Made by a program: the position numbers and the translations under genes. DNA of 35,153 nt, from IMG/VR virus record IMGVR_UViG_3300012920_000120, positions 1 through 35,153 of that record; one strand, written 5' to 3'. Below the pieces are notes generated by a model that was not told the origin of the DNA, did not search any database, and worked only from the letters and a program-made list of their open reading frames with translations. Of this stretch, positions 21,701 to 26,911 are shown piece by piece. Source of the DNA: a virus. Within the stretch, counting starts at the first letter, position 1, and each line of letters opens with the position of its first letter.

Positions 21701-21959
21701 TGATACTGTGCCTACTTCAAAAGGCCCGAAGTTGTTAGGAACTGAAGTTGCTGGGTATGATAAAACAAATTTAAAATCAAATGTAACTAGATTAATTATC
21801 AGCGAAAATAGCCTACAGCATTTTAGAAGTGATGCACCAAGAAGAGACGGTGTAGATAAAGACTATACTGTAAAGCCTAGATTTAGTCAAGCATTACACG
21901 GTAAAGGGCACAAAGGTGATGTTGATTATAGTAAAAGAACACATGGAGGGAATAGTTAA
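3735..21959 (+). CDS. Giant 6,074-aa virion/adhesin-like protein with LamG domains
   Basis: A single uninterrupted frame of 18.2 kb, over half the window. Residues about 60-225 form a LamG/concanavalin-A-like domain (AIEAWVVPDCGGVILTKEG, then YHIVAALNNDSAEIYVNG, then VYIGGKGGEFRGVIESIHIS). A second, weaker LamG-like segment lies at about 4765-4936 (FTLMFETKIKYDGYGVLASKG). Three beta motifs of the G[ST]GY type, common in phage fibres, start near residues 1904, 2073 and 2702. Residues about 3667-3735 resemble a Thr/Val-rich fibre repeat (GSATITGVTVPATMKVGQSI). Near residue 5543 a DWWG unit is duplicated. Most of the rest is beta-rich with many Asn, Thr, Gly and His and no membrane helix. The TTG at 3735 sits four bases after GAGGTGA; the ATG at 3744 is the alternative. 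Position between tape measure and hub suggests a tail-tip or host-binding protein. A cell-surface lectin-like role is inferred. Confidence 0.8.
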   Translation: MPIMLQSNHALFFDGVSDSVIIPQGSFSKLGRDYDSDNKSSSDIVDTSSQGHIGKGAISDVFGKGLAIEAWVVPDCGGVILTKEGQFRLSIGSVDTPGPVEFEVNIESPATGKMKVFVRTALPETNNFDGHVYPVTTFGGLDDSYNRFDVSKDKATSLSLNQRPLYHIVAALNNDSAEIYVNGALMSQQRIPKGAQVLENDSHVYIGGKGGEFRGVIESIHISSSFTDEMVTRNPALVTEKTISLFRFEEPVSTFDTVYTINSIDSTYSDSGLTENDLTAITIPTADAQSLANLLTGKTVTDYVDFTVSPYSTGNYSVIDRFTTPGTTNKRSIPHVPYNLLINPGSINQDTKKPNGKPPERVRLHRINVTTGEMLVSSIHLDFANSTNGDGLRPILHSTHTSANGANSFVVIASDYLIENGTGRPYQPPHLSTQLIDRTGQMLIDEGDFEQHALVYSSRMATTANSPDNPFKVTWPADIDELFQVGHSGRHTLNHVEGHHYLRTMPRANDEALDQQAGNSDILTIMYDETAKGIDKLFPINSKVDYYREIAHFEVIDVVNSSPVHEIVTNGLTGGSKKLISIGGTKVNATPFNPLPFALKGPVPIDVNNVDADLNKFHLHPSSKSRVALLSVPTLASRGIAPYVEVHYNAIDFSGASMNKTTPMLMVEKTVPASNLQVGGAYIVDDIATDVAAGNATLFAPGGYIDVGKTINGNLGNVGFSHSLVGDNSEGFEADVELDERLTPQNFTATTTTGNTTPQNILASHTTKAEHDSVFHKLFLERTEIESDVSKTVEFSRQTPTTVHGSPSAGQFDVGITSSASSIHEMFDIIDNLQIGHLQGITHRFFIQPSDRRRTNQLQHIFSKQDRNEDANAAIILFLMNRSKLRSVEQIENDDGRFTTISAIGLTDVAATRSVNELASGSPDSHVVKEIDPNAPVVSVTLGGVGQGGFDTKPSFDRSTLANLPYSSRRGFSCLATRIRVDRNPTNNFQFIEVTPLNNSSPDLRSWGTYPFPKEGRIYLKNGASAKYSSKTGSCFIFTDSTLETRNFLLPNGGVVATFQDWVASSGLNAGVASLTGTAADVFPLGEVLMGDGNFFVENLQTDGSTVNDRMFQSLDNVSHDYQLGTQFASTRALVEIPLFRGQFFADKTKGVYPSPDNSLKLHIDPTMTAHTWNPSPVGRRFQDIPPSDRSAFNAYAKSALSNNRTNQASITHFTTTPNNYRITVSNLKIFPPVKQNTFLYQHASNVTAYRRAFLPSGEWCIYDNNPEVDGFLRIPIATSFYSENFVSEMSEAIGLPLLIGNSIESEVLVPLKGDVLNKASEIENRSEYYHDAASVKTQGGNVDYGLRQYVSAVEFKAGPMSNPHAAKVKSGRASGEILRVTPVLGGGSTYTGYTILVMSEEDVDLFPNAYPEDLLSSTKTWDSGEANHTLEVTVGATTHIFTYIGHTNNIFSGISGSSTAGTSSIVVRTKEIGGSAPAYLSTLTGETALLTKFGFNQHFDTDKENVLLNQANNLANTARPVHYSHPWVIGGISGGNQILTVTCSKTELLQSNTLNMNIQDGDYLYAENNITASNTAVASIFLGQVSKIEEGMIQDNPNASATTSNRIHLASAIPAAQLTEVNAALADGTRTVFLRVGCHDIMKNDDTACLNKSWNYPFAQGGLRHGDTIWMNMTYNNPHAVQGLFCKSRGVFNEALVYKFFNGGKGDTALEPRDSIPVENFLIGNTCLETANNFVQHVNKTIEMNYATLGISNPPTIAYLDPYLATEGHARVLLYDVAHDREFIAFQDIHMQVQSSAKALEIGYEKFTTTPNFADGTDEVDLGNYSIIYNGGAQNPFITQVDVANGYPSQNKYIRSTQHSNFMESAYAHNIANNISNELLQPERGRVSALSHLGRGNTTLNQRGTGYSNANGVATTSLTGHGTGLTVNIVTVQGEVVSATPVNSGIEYLNTTNAFESKVRISGGNNDCVMAVSTTHANLISTTTSIEQAMVYGKAHGHFVQTGYYTGGVKGAERSIGDSIVSRTNNGVVLSYFAEKSHIFTRDLLPVDKKMLKQLIDHKIGDGEISLSPLVTGGSGYTNGTFFNVITTTNGDGKGMTLDVVISGGAVQSAVINRVGDSNYKNGDTIFVGGRTLNSADYVLNVSGDGLASFTLIGESKLEETSTSFDTPDGTRVIPAFLALKGIRSTPLDLSNHPEANTRGINLLPQWTQMDFVRRLSIDLGEIAIKEGITNIEAAANEVVRMINQAAATGGKTHAAQNNRQYPVEVVGESDFAVTGSTFDPPVWWDEEKAFASHDKGTHMGYLRAHIGRVVKDVNGEEGFSVVIHSTVPGATGRNFAVWLDNSKGQAPYKPEFLIGHGGRFRTFWCLPDELTGENMHPAPMPLNKHGRPFAPITSLRQFTQSDENTDIASSTADFASNLSDTVEAKERAISAVTGSGQSHNTVNGESFETEGFNASLVEGLRTGTSAVGRINFGGLVEAGIPGFAPDAGKWGFGRKGDTRFMNDYGIVTKVGQTNPPSTYTGHVPNTDIVSEKIGNTPIYGFKFDDHRGVSHGIRYIYKNMGDKFTLENTKVPKTLENEIVIYFNHKDCAQGGFTIGRHMHGISEPTGRFPATPDNASLANWQGNLWRGASAPNAAYNSDIVYHKSASTLSVTFYHPYDNTGSPPSIDHPDILGYMGFPATNGVIHVSDPYNSMGVATIVLGGSGYTINQTGAAATAKDSNNNELNVSINTNGSGSVTAVTITSLGAGNYANGDTFTITGIGGSNATFVLSNSLAGSWGNMFSYTHRTRLNATSATHVFHGVTADTFISNHCIHTHDNINPRISLGTFVVGETTQATSALISSTANWTTLVTDELMAEVTAFAINLENPNIEEGVSFDCTEMYASDGRTFGEWGITPESIKIRAYNTKNNITPISEFFTASVSRDMGIKAAHLEFGEIPRITPELEIQGTAVSTYQLPSNSLIKEGRGIECGYIPNTILQITSKGKGTNTNTATPVLVDSDNIPVDTSTWAKNLSGENFTESSGDLILPNCDNPTLKMVTVDTTQAMQSHSHSNLWYFCKLSGREQAVFHYENGQTFDYPRVNSFGNKTKIAYGSETAIAESDGQSGAGNDPAVFFARITDTNVVSENWPSSPVGGDIVIQRYADKRAYLFAGKRSLGSVHSIPVIHFTGARDSPDNYVPLYFGGGFTGATIDINDGTNNDYAEHNTHHYANGPTGSAGIQNANEILSSFSTLDCNAIMAFFPATALLNQNRGSINPPVYNKNNILSPDLKRGTHIPSNIFPDAAPYTAGVHMQVPSPMVLRFAHPTARYQDHKNDIENKTTFIIFGPGQAFPLTRDSASPANQFEPHPGAAITAGNTWSKVPEKSSDGNFLPNHIANFNGDFLPEQSSFQTTHRDFHYKTTLNWESSLGIPLAGSTVRHRPENGRNYGSQFSTKAFENSPLGFNAIAAELYAVAQPNRHAVFVPSGMVKNSDLCWHMDNGNHPGGSWMDNQITMNPPMQTGDARVAKTAATIINPTAFRVAGTLAKRMLYSNDNSSSPNFEAETLVADDVDHEYIVVDATRCQNGEELACVLGAAINTFPGKGALKAIGGTFMPSMGNSSRQDRYGWIQAESTSIPSGAGNTLANVYGNGTVNGATAHADVTSLGYSNRLATLQPATRNSTVTTATFTGTVTSGSATITGVTVPATMKVGQSITGTGLAAHTVVTGFDSFANTVTVNPSATSTPGSPVTLTLTTSTLGNLLNTLTVLQGDCFIDLRITSAQATSQKTVADRIPASGWLRTEPMHNYSYALSSNSSLKTPAWACYTSRAFYTHNTDLYCRFFLGVNKITGSKLFEDGDVWHQYARTTSMVDSNGNGQYDGLTTPHPAPTAGDTVWIWSKSPVNYVDNSTNFIGSRFLGYGIGAVHFNGLVDAIDRTKPIGAVGWHGERYSYLNSLNVGGGYAAGLGAWHTSLGFSPYGNFSSCVSVLSHLPQTTPLPNSPESAPPTDYRDDGLNTLPSKDRMEGDNTAFAAHGYGGYAMNRIEASQYHIPPIMNTMANLPKELFSAQGTYARSLLVVAHEGELSLVAKKDRDGYITTGDYLIRGGTTEWDERFHAADRFIAPANAGPNVEALIADNTAPPTQLTENGPHSLSLFSNPLLPVYPTTPYTLHGAITADTSLSNAEPCLNEIGDLFTDLNKSIGTALNEDATLGIRHITSDYINSFDTDIKAALTDIGGGSAAKFWVGDISGYDVMARSPHKNFSTEHVVWKRMDGGSLTLPASNARGLGAVPWVTRVTADSDGNKTIANLTGEKVLGNIRFSFESTNSAMMPILQAQEIAHPQLAAGNPITLANVLTIPNEELQFEDINVVDDTGQLHVVQGGSPLGIIIRAYKPASERLSTGLEPAIANSGIEPNLEIQLPNPDDIPGNILVRSGFDPVQAYQHETMGDGGMLPLFDNNLKQLFVNEHKAPRLQPTMNEVGWEHISQDKNFPESTRDGWSAATNDKPIQTSYELHDRALYFHVTKMGHSHTEKFPATYTHAGGVESQTLGFVSLVDATLTADATINPSIFAAEFGTKEVSDNRRFLRIANAAGKSVVASYTGISGATFTGVVGDINTTQFLADNANATLTITPSYYVPAGSTRIFASRRLRDHAEVSGSSPDMAHTMYFDGDSQTTIHSRYSKPQLTPMPIPRMGHHFVNATMPMMPGHWAHPSYQGIYSRANSNETVTSQEEELTLLEEHVGATGSSFTGTQLLSGIINELFPLNPYLMVGSLTANPSGPSDIHGGAFTLMFETKIKYDGYGVLASKGEAGNINKAGGHSIVLEAGGNYTQSNHFPDPAEVGAYQIIIQPNLSEQQFTGFHRNNATTTALPNASDMNLTSQQINLVIGIKYDEERHASLTNAANVGGVTLILAEATLADVRGCEVFINEVILDHDPDHGSQFTNIPPMLLYNPLGVQGSESPHFTRRGHPYHPPIGDITFKDATPGHTTSIPWWSIMHQNTPVNASAVGFRHLAIYRIDNYYQFCRASYGSIAAQITLAGYPSISPDIYSTIMENISLTPTCKVTANISGNIIQVDDASLFPETPYYGQKLLIHNPATKETTAIDYSSRQGVTQGASTMNEPDIFHLPSSVSTKIGMTISLSKPYSTKPMSELFTVGSESIITKNLPQLLSGTRDTNSLTSGDAYLCAWSPNLGRPHTFYSDASRTWITNGVNHTADRAINKAAYNSMPKHFETIHYHEVNYAASHGPFALMMKSPQPPIRLDGIVIGITNTGPYEIRMNVANQSLITAPFGQTIYFNGEVVGKVTGIAANTPLNGACTITFAHELLHTAGNIIGGTLFIGGDGTALTGSEIHALTGYSAQGSNSTMYTNFWPCGSRGGPLVSRLDGYAATTAAWHIPQNYGHDAGRHWIDQDDDGSYAVASGITDSNLVSTRTYPFGYRFGLRQPWNRPQWGHYGMRAYQELSNHGSATQITTGYRAGPLVHYERQGSNSWVYEGGDSLQSNTTLDTIYNGILERQTTAAGMLNADKYEWQVRYSEGRRMTRGFGCAVRTIRNPNTVIRDWWGDSAGKNLKKYGEAVKYYLVDWWGNTRGEDVRRMPVRGFGVNPCWDAGDAYEYDRTNHRTPYDRIWNGGKPIFNLKGVANLSTGAVLASPTSTIPRFGGRKNTGNNNTDTTLVDVFAPTNAMRVGDMGNGRGVRFPTQFNEDILVELDAVYENSGIVLSSSTAEPTFGKGYLRPRDDVLQPTEIVRGISRRLEVDEDGLLKPEATVSDRVESISGSSVHKDAVSRSSPRVGIEGQTMQSLTGANTNMVAINSEAHSLHTNRGVGQRVILHGGMQSGSQTLGHYDLTTLSFAAQPHGGVMRFSHTSNFKPMGGTYVLESRSFASPFDDTGWGRAGLTGSQKTSNPYQITNSVSAQTNKTDDSIKFLVRPIRLLDNQHIAVFRPQLALHSGSKQVGSTAYTATAGGKYGMFTYETTTGRASSGFYMRATDPDANAPYQPVYLVEDSSDTVPTSKGPKLLGTEVAGYDKTNLKSNVTRLIISENSLQHFRSDAPRRDGVDKDYTVKPRFSQALHGKGHKGDVDYSKRTHGGNS
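20358..20470 (+). repeat. Duplicated DWWG motif unit in giant protein
   Basis: GATTGGTGGGGT occurs at 20358-20369 and again 69 bp later, encoding RDWWGDSAGKNLKK and VDWWGNTRGEDVRR. Both are followed by basic helices, giving a 23-residue tandem unit near residue 5543 of the giant protein. Confidence 0.7.
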
Positions 21960-23383
21960 TGCCGTTAATAACTTCCCATAGATTAGGTGCGGTAAACAAT
22001 CTAACGATTATGAAGTCTGTTCGTAAACCTGTTTTCGTAGATAATGCACTACATCTAGGTGAATATACAAGCGATGCTAATTTACAAAATAAGGTTACTG
22101 TGAAGCAAAAGAAAACTGCTACATACGGAGTAGCAACCGGGCGTGCTTATGACATAACTGAATTAGAAAATTCCATGATTATCAAACACCCCCAAACTCA
22201 TGGTAGTAAATACCAAGGCTCAATCTTCTACATGGACTCTACTATAACAGATGATAACGCTGACAACAAACCTGTTTTGTTCTACGCAAAAGGACTTACT
22301 CATCAAAGATTAAGACCATCTAATGTAATGAATAGTGGCACAGGCACAACTTTTGCTGTTAAGAATACAAAATCTAAGTCGTTTATTGATTTAGGTTTTG
22401 AGTCAACTCAAGCACACATAGCACAACCAATTGATGCTGGTTTAAGAACTACAGACCTAGCAATTCGTATTAGTAGAGACATAGCAGACACTTTGACATC
22501 AGTGAGTATATCTTTACCGTTGAGTGCTGCTAATTCTAAAATTGACAGGCGGAGACATAGTAATGTTTTCTTAGGCACTGATTTCCATGGTATAACATTG
22601 ATAGATGCCCTACGCTTTATTAGTAGACATGATGGTAGGGTAGTGCATTTCGATAGGTTTGGTAACTTATTGTATGTTCCATTCCAATTTGAAGAAGGTA
22701 GTAGAGTGGTCAATGCTGCTGCTAGAATTGGTGACAAAATAAATAATCCAATAGAAAACATTTCCAATCGTGTTATAGTAGAAGGTTTACCTACAGCAGT
22801 AAATGACACAGCCTTTGCTGAAGTTAATGACTCCGAAAAACAATCAGGTTCTAATGGTGAGATATTAGAAGAGCCACAAGTTGTAGGTGATTTTACTGTT
22901 CGTAGTAACGAACAGGCAAGAGAGGTAGGTCGAAACATATTGAAAGCCAACTCAGTGATGAAAGGTAACTTGACTAGCAACGGACATCCTAACTCTTGGG
23001 ATTTAAGACCGGGTATGATAATAGAGTATGAAGGTAGAAGAAAAATACTGGTAGAGGTTAGACACAATTTAGCAAACAATACTGCTGATTTAGTATTCTT
23101 AAGTGTAGAGACTGGTGTAGAAGGAGTGTTACAAGGTATTCTCGATGGCACTAAAAATACAGGTAAACAACAGGATACCATACAACAAGTTATTGAAAAG
23201 AATTTAGCGTTCTTTGGTGATATAGAAATAGTATCCATTATCACTACAGAAAAGGTAATTCATGGCTTACCGGGGGATGGCTTCATTATAGGTAGAGGCA
23301 TGGGTAGAGGCGTGGTCGGAGTCACTAACGCTGAAACAATAGGTGGTAGTAAGTCTACTAGAATAATAGAGAGGGGTGAATAG
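21959..23383 (+). CDS. Baseplate hub-like tail protein (late control D/gp27-like)
   Basis: A 474-aa protein. The central part (about residues 205-400) reads like a tail hub: LIDALRFISRHDGRVVHFDRFG followed by YVPF, a segment NRVIVEGLP, an Ala/Arg helix (NEQAREVGRNILK), then HPNSWDLRPGMIIEYEGRRK and VRHNLANNTADL. This order (a V-x-V-x-G strand, a helix with repeated Ala, then LRPG-x-[IV]-x-[VIY] and an H-x-L strand) is seen in gpD/gp27-type hubs that join tube and tip. The C-terminal 60 residues are Gly-rich and probably flexible. The ATG overlaps the giant gene's stop (TAATG) and has GGAGGG upstream. The family call rests on pattern memory, so confidence is moderate. Confidence 0.6.
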   Translation: MPLITSHRLGAVNNLTIMKSVRKPVFVDNALHLGEYTSDANLQNKVTVKQKKTATYGVATGRAYDITELENSMIIKHPQTHGSKYQGSIFYMDSTITDDNADNKPVLFYAKGLTHQRLRPSNVMNSGTGTTFAVKNTKSKSFIDLGFESTQAHIAQPIDAGLRTTDLAIRISRDIADTLTSVSISLPLSAANSKIDRRRHSNVFLGTDFHGITLIDALRFISRHDGRVVHFDRFGNLLYVPFQFEEGSRVVNAAARIGDKINNPIENISNRVIVEGLPTAVNDTAFAEVNDSEKQSGSNGEILEEPQVVGDFTVRSNEQAREVGRNILKANSVMKGNLTSNGHPNSWDLRPGMIIEYEGRRKILVEVRHNLANNTADLVFLSVETGVEGVLQGILDGTKNTGKQQDTIQQVIEKNLAFFGDIEIVSIITTEKVIHGLPGDGFIIGRGMGRGVVGVTNAETIGGSKSTRIIERGE

Positions 23384-23728
23384 ATGCCTATATCGAATCA
23401 TGTAAGGCGGCTTTTGATAGATACTATTGCTAATAATATCAATGAAATGGTAATTGGTTTTGATGGTAGCCCAGCGACTAAAAGCGACGGGTCAGCAGGT
23501 AGACCTGCTAAAGTCATCAATCCTACTGTTCGCATAATTAGCGATTCATCATTGTTAGTAGAAGGCTTCTTACCCGCAACTGATAGTTTTGATGAAAATT
23601 TACAAGAAGTATTCGTGCAGTTTAGGGGTGCTCTTAGTAGCATACCTATCGCTAGGCATACGATAGCATCATTTAAGAAAACAACGGCTAACGAAGTTAG
23701 AATTCAGATATTAATAGAGGTGAGATAA
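23384..23728 (+). CDS. Small tail/baseplate protein, family unknown
   Basis: A 114-aa protein with an N-terminal helix (NHVRRLLIDTIANNINEMVIG), a short Gly/Ser loop and beta strands ending in VRIQILIEVR. I do not recognise a family. It sits between the hub-like protein and the first fibre gene, with GGGGTGA just before its ATG and its stop two bases before the next gene, so it is probably a structural or adaptor component. Its size and place would suit a connector between baseplate and fibre. Confidence 0.6.
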   Translation: MPISNHVRRLLIDTIANNINEMVIGFDGSPATKSDGSAGRPAKVINPTVRIISDSSLLVEGFLPATDSFDENLQEVFVQFRGALSSIPIARHTIASFKKTTANEVRIQILIEVR

Positions 23729-23729
23729 G

Positions 23730-26087
23730 ATGGCGCAAAACCCATTATCAGGACATACAGCAGGAACTAATGACGGACTAAGAGACGGTGACCACATACT
23801 ATCTCCATCCCTGACCAACATATACGAAGGGTTACATGGTAACGGTATACTAAACCCACACGATACTGCTTTTGGTAGCACAGATAGAAACAATGTCGCC
23901 AACTTACCCGGTGCTGTAACTAATTCTAGTGACCACATACTCACTATCAAGTCATTCCGATGTGTTCTTGATGGTGTCTTATACAACATAGATGACGGCG
24001 CAGGTGGTGCTACATTCAATGTAACACTGGCTCCCGGGCCTGACCAATTATCAGGCACTTCTATGGCTGGTCTATCCAGTGGTCAAGAGTGTTTGTTCGC
24101 TATAGTTGCTGTTGGTGGTTTGGGTGACGGTAGTGTTAAGTTTGTTCAAGGCTCAGTAAGCAGTATAGGTGTTGGTAATTATCCATCTCTATCGGGTAGT
24201 AACGCAGATGCTTACTTGAAAATGAGTGTGGCTAGCACTGCTCAAAATAAACAAAGCATGGTGATTGCTACTGTAAGGGCTGTTCACAATAACTCTCCGG
24301 GCGCTGGTAATACTGGCACACTCACTATAACAGAAATAAACGACAAGCGTGTGTTTATCCGACCTTCACCTTTCTATCTATCTCCTGTCACTACAGGTTC
24401 TCCGGGTGATTCAGACCATCTAAATTCACACACTGCTTTAGCACAGATACACGGCGTAGGTGAACACGGTAACTTTGGTAACAATGGTGTATTATGGATG
24501 TCGTATAACGAAGATGATGATGCACCAAATCTTTACTTTAGTAGCGCTGACTCGAATGGTGCAAACAGACACACACATCTACTTGGCCCTAGTCGTATCA
24601 AAGCCTTAACAGCGAGTCGTGACTTTGAGTTTGACGATGCACAAGTGTTTACCTTCACAGGTGCTGGGACTAAAAATCTCACACCTACTGGAACATTCCC
24701 TCCGGGTCACGCTATCATAGTAACAGTGCTGAGTGGAGGTGCTGTAACATTCGACCCAAGCGGGATAAACACTACATTGACTGCTAGTGATGCTGTGATG
24801 TTTGTGTATAACGGCACTGCTTTTGTAAAAGTTATTCACAGTGGAATTACATCTCAATCGTCAAGTGGTGCTACTGGTCTAGTTCAACTATCGGATGGTA
24901 GTGGTGGGCATACAAGTGACGCTAAGTTATTTTGGACTACAGCCTCGTCTACCTTTACTGTTAATGGTAAACTCACAGTTACAGGACTGATAGACCCTAC
25001 TGGGCTTGAGTTTACTCCGGTTGGTAGTAACCCCGGTGGAACTGCTGCTAACACTTTATGGTTAGACAGTGGTGCTTCAAATGCACTTAAGCATGGGGCT
25101 AACACAGTTCTTAACTCAGCATCGAGTGTTGCTGACTTAAGTGATGTTACAAACGCTGGGTCAGGTGCTATAATAACTTCAGGCGAGCGCACAAAACTGA
25201 CAAACATAGAGATTGGTGCTGATGTTACAGATGCAACTAATGTTAACGCTGCTATCGCTGGTCACACTTACACAGCAGCAACAGTGGCTGCTAACGATAA
25301 AGTGCTAATACAAGACACAGATGGTAGTAATGTAGTCAAGACTGTAACTGCTTCTTCTATAGCAGCGTTAGGTGGCGGTGGTGGTGGAAGTAGCAGCACG
25401 ATAGTAGACGCTGATAATGACACTAAGATAAATGTGGAAACCACATCAGATGATGATAAAATAATCATGACTGCCGCCGGAACTGATGCAGTTGAAATAC
25501 ACGATGCTGGTTTATTACAGGGAAGAAATATGCGACTTCTGAACGCAACTAAACTCGTTTTTCATGGTGGTGATGCTGCTTCAAATGGTGTAACTATAGG
25601 GATAAGTAACGCTCATGTTTCTACTGGTAGTAAGACGCTTACATTCAATGCAGACTTAGGCGCTATTGGTGATACAATTCTAACAAGTAATGGTGTGGCT
25701 GTGGCTGCTGGTAGCGGAACTTTCGATTTAGGAATAGCAGGTCAAATTGCTAATGGTGTTTCAGAATTAATAAAACTACATGCATTTGCTTTACAAAGCA
25801 CAATAGTATCTTCAGGGAATGAAATTGGTGTTGTTAATCATTTAGGTCAATATGTTATAATGACAGGTTCGGGTCAAATTTTCTTTTTACCTCAAGGTGC
25901 AGGAATAATTGCTGGCTCTCATGTTACTATTCTAGCAGGGTCGTCAAATTCTGTTACTGTAACAGCCACTGGTGGTGCTACTATCAACGGTGGCGCTGCT
26001 AACGGTAGTATAACAGTAACAGGGTATAACGGTGTTACTTGTATATGTATAGACGCTAATAACAACTGGTTAGCATTAGGTGTGTGA
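23730..26087 (+). CDS. Tail fibre protein
   Basis: A 785-aa protein built like fibres of marine tailed viruses. The N-terminal ~230 residues (GHTAGTNDGLRDGDHILSPS onward) probably attach it to the tail. Further on come short fibre repeats: KLTVTGLIDPTGLEFTPVGS followed by NTLWLDSG, a DLSDVTN segment, a GVxTI-like stretch with ADVTDATNVNAA, a Gly6-Ser3 linker near residue 550, and DADNDTKINVETTSDDDKI. The C-terminal ~130 residues are beta-rich and end in CICIDANNNWLALGV, similar to trimerising fibre tips. GAGGTGA precedes the ATG. The product probably forms a trimer and binds the host surface, a role inferred from the fibre pattern. Confidence 0.8.
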   Translation: MAQNPLSGHTAGTNDGLRDGDHILSPSLTNIYEGLHGNGILNPHDTAFGSTDRNNVANLPGAVTNSSDHILTIKSFRCVLDGVLYNIDDGAGGATFNVTLAPGPDQLSGTSMAGLSSGQECLFAIVAVGGLGDGSVKFVQGSVSSIGVGNYPSLSGSNADAYLKMSVASTAQNKQSMVIATVRAVHNNSPGAGNTGTLTITEINDKRVFIRPSPFYLSPVTTGSPGDSDHLNSHTALAQIHGVGEHGNFGNNGVLWMSYNEDDDAPNLYFSSADSNGANRHTHLLGPSRIKALTASRDFEFDDAQVFTFTGAGTKNLTPTGTFPPGHAIIVTVLSGGAVTFDPSGINTTLTASDAVMFVYNGTAFVKVIHSGITSQSSSGATGLVQLSDGSGGHTSDAKLFWTTASSTFTVNGKLTVTGLIDPTGLEFTPVGSNPGGTAANTLWLDSGASNALKHGANTVLNSASSVADLSDVTNAGSGAIITSGERTKLTNIEIGADVTDATNVNAAIAGHTYTAATVAANDKVLIQDTDGSNVVKTVTASSIAALGGGGGGSSSTIVDADNDTKINVETTSDDDKIIMTAAGTDAVEIHDAGLLQGRNMRLLNATKLVFHGGDAASNGVTIGISNAHVSTGSKTLTFNADLGAIGDTILTSNGVAVAAGSGTFDLGIAGQIANGVSELIKLHAFALQSTIVSSGNEIGVVNHLGQYVIMTGSGQIFFLPQGAGIIAGSHVTILAGSSNSVTVTATGGATINGGAANGSITVTGYNGVTCICIDANNNWLALGV

Positions 26088-26902
26088 TTGTATTGTATAA
26101 TGCCGTAGCGGGTGCTTGTGCTGAAGATAAGGCTAACTCCGGCGGTGGCGGTGGCGGCGGTGGCGGCGGCGGCCTTATCACTTTAAGCGGGGCTTATTTT
26201 TCCGATAGCGCAGTAAGTGGTGCACAAGCAGGAGTTAATGCTTATATCTTTAGAAATATAGCATATACTAATCCATTTGCAAGTGGGCCACCCTATCCAA
26301 CACAGTCTATGACAGGAACATTTTTGACAGGATTAAGTTCTCCAACTATATCATTAGTCGCTCCCGATGAAACAAAAAGTGATTATACTTTATCTGCTTC
26401 AACTCTTAATAGTTTTTTAGATGACGCAATAAATATACAACAAGTAGACCCATTTACAGGAAAGTCAAGACGGGATGATATATTTTTCAATATAGGCACA
26501 TTTCTACAAACTCCTAATGGATTAAGTGCATTAGACGATTATAGAATAATTAGTGCGGCAACCACTTGGTCGGGGATATTTACAATGTTCGCAGGTTCGG
26601 CTCTTGTTGGAGCAAACTGGCCATTACAAGATTCTTTGGCTATAAGTAATACCTGTCCTATACCCCCAACTGGTTTTGCACAACCGACTACTGGGGATTG
26701 GGGAGTATGCGGAACGGGAACATTACAAATCATACAGTCTGCACCTGCTATGAGTCACATTTTCCTTCGTGATTTTAGAGCAAAAGTAGGAACAGCCCCA
26801 CAAGCAGGTGAAACTTTAACTGTAAAATATAGATGCACTATTCAAAATGCCGCAGGGCAAGCAGAAAAGAACTTTCATACAGTAGTTATAACATTAACAT
26901 GA
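26084..26902 (+). CDS. Second fibre-like protein with poly-Gly hinge
   Basis: A 272-aa protein. A short N-terminal peptide is followed by eleven consecutive glycines (residues 20-30), then a beta-rich body (ITLSGAYFSD, YIFRNIAYTN) and a C-terminal Ig-like segment ending KYRCTIQNAAGQAEKNFHTV. The layout suggests a flexible tether carrying a binding domain. The GTG start at 26084 overlaps the fibre gene's stop (GTGTGA), so translation is likely coupled. A TTG at 26093 is a weaker alternative. Cys residues are few. It could be a receptor-binding tip or fibre accessory; no family was recognised. Confidence 0.65.
   Translation: MIVLYNAVAGACAEDKANSGGGGGGGGGGGLITLSGAYFSDSAVSGAQAGVNAYIFRNIAYTNPFASGPPYPTQSMTGTFLTGLSSPTISLVAPDETKSDYTLSASTLNSFLDDAINIQQVDPFTGKSRRDDIFFNIGTFLQTPNGLSALDDYRIISAATTWSGIFTMFAGSALVGANWPLQDSLAISNTCPIPPTGFAQPTTGDWGVCGTGTLQIIQSAPAMSHIFLRDFRAKVGTAPQAGETLTVKYRCTIQNAAGQAEKNFHTVVITLT
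26141..26173 (+). repeat. GGN-codon run encoding eleven glycines
   Basis: Eleven consecutive GGC/GGT codons form a GC-only-rich island in otherwise AT-rich DNA. Such runs are prone to replication slippage in multiples of three, which would lengthen or shorten the hinge of the fibre-like protein. Confidence 0.9.
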
Positions 26903-26911
26903 GGTGGTAAA

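Noticed and set aside
22408-23244. A 278-aa open frame on the minus strand
   Set aside because: It lies fully inside the hub-like gene, has no ribosome binding site, and its Ser/Leu/Thr-rich product looks like an antisense shadow.
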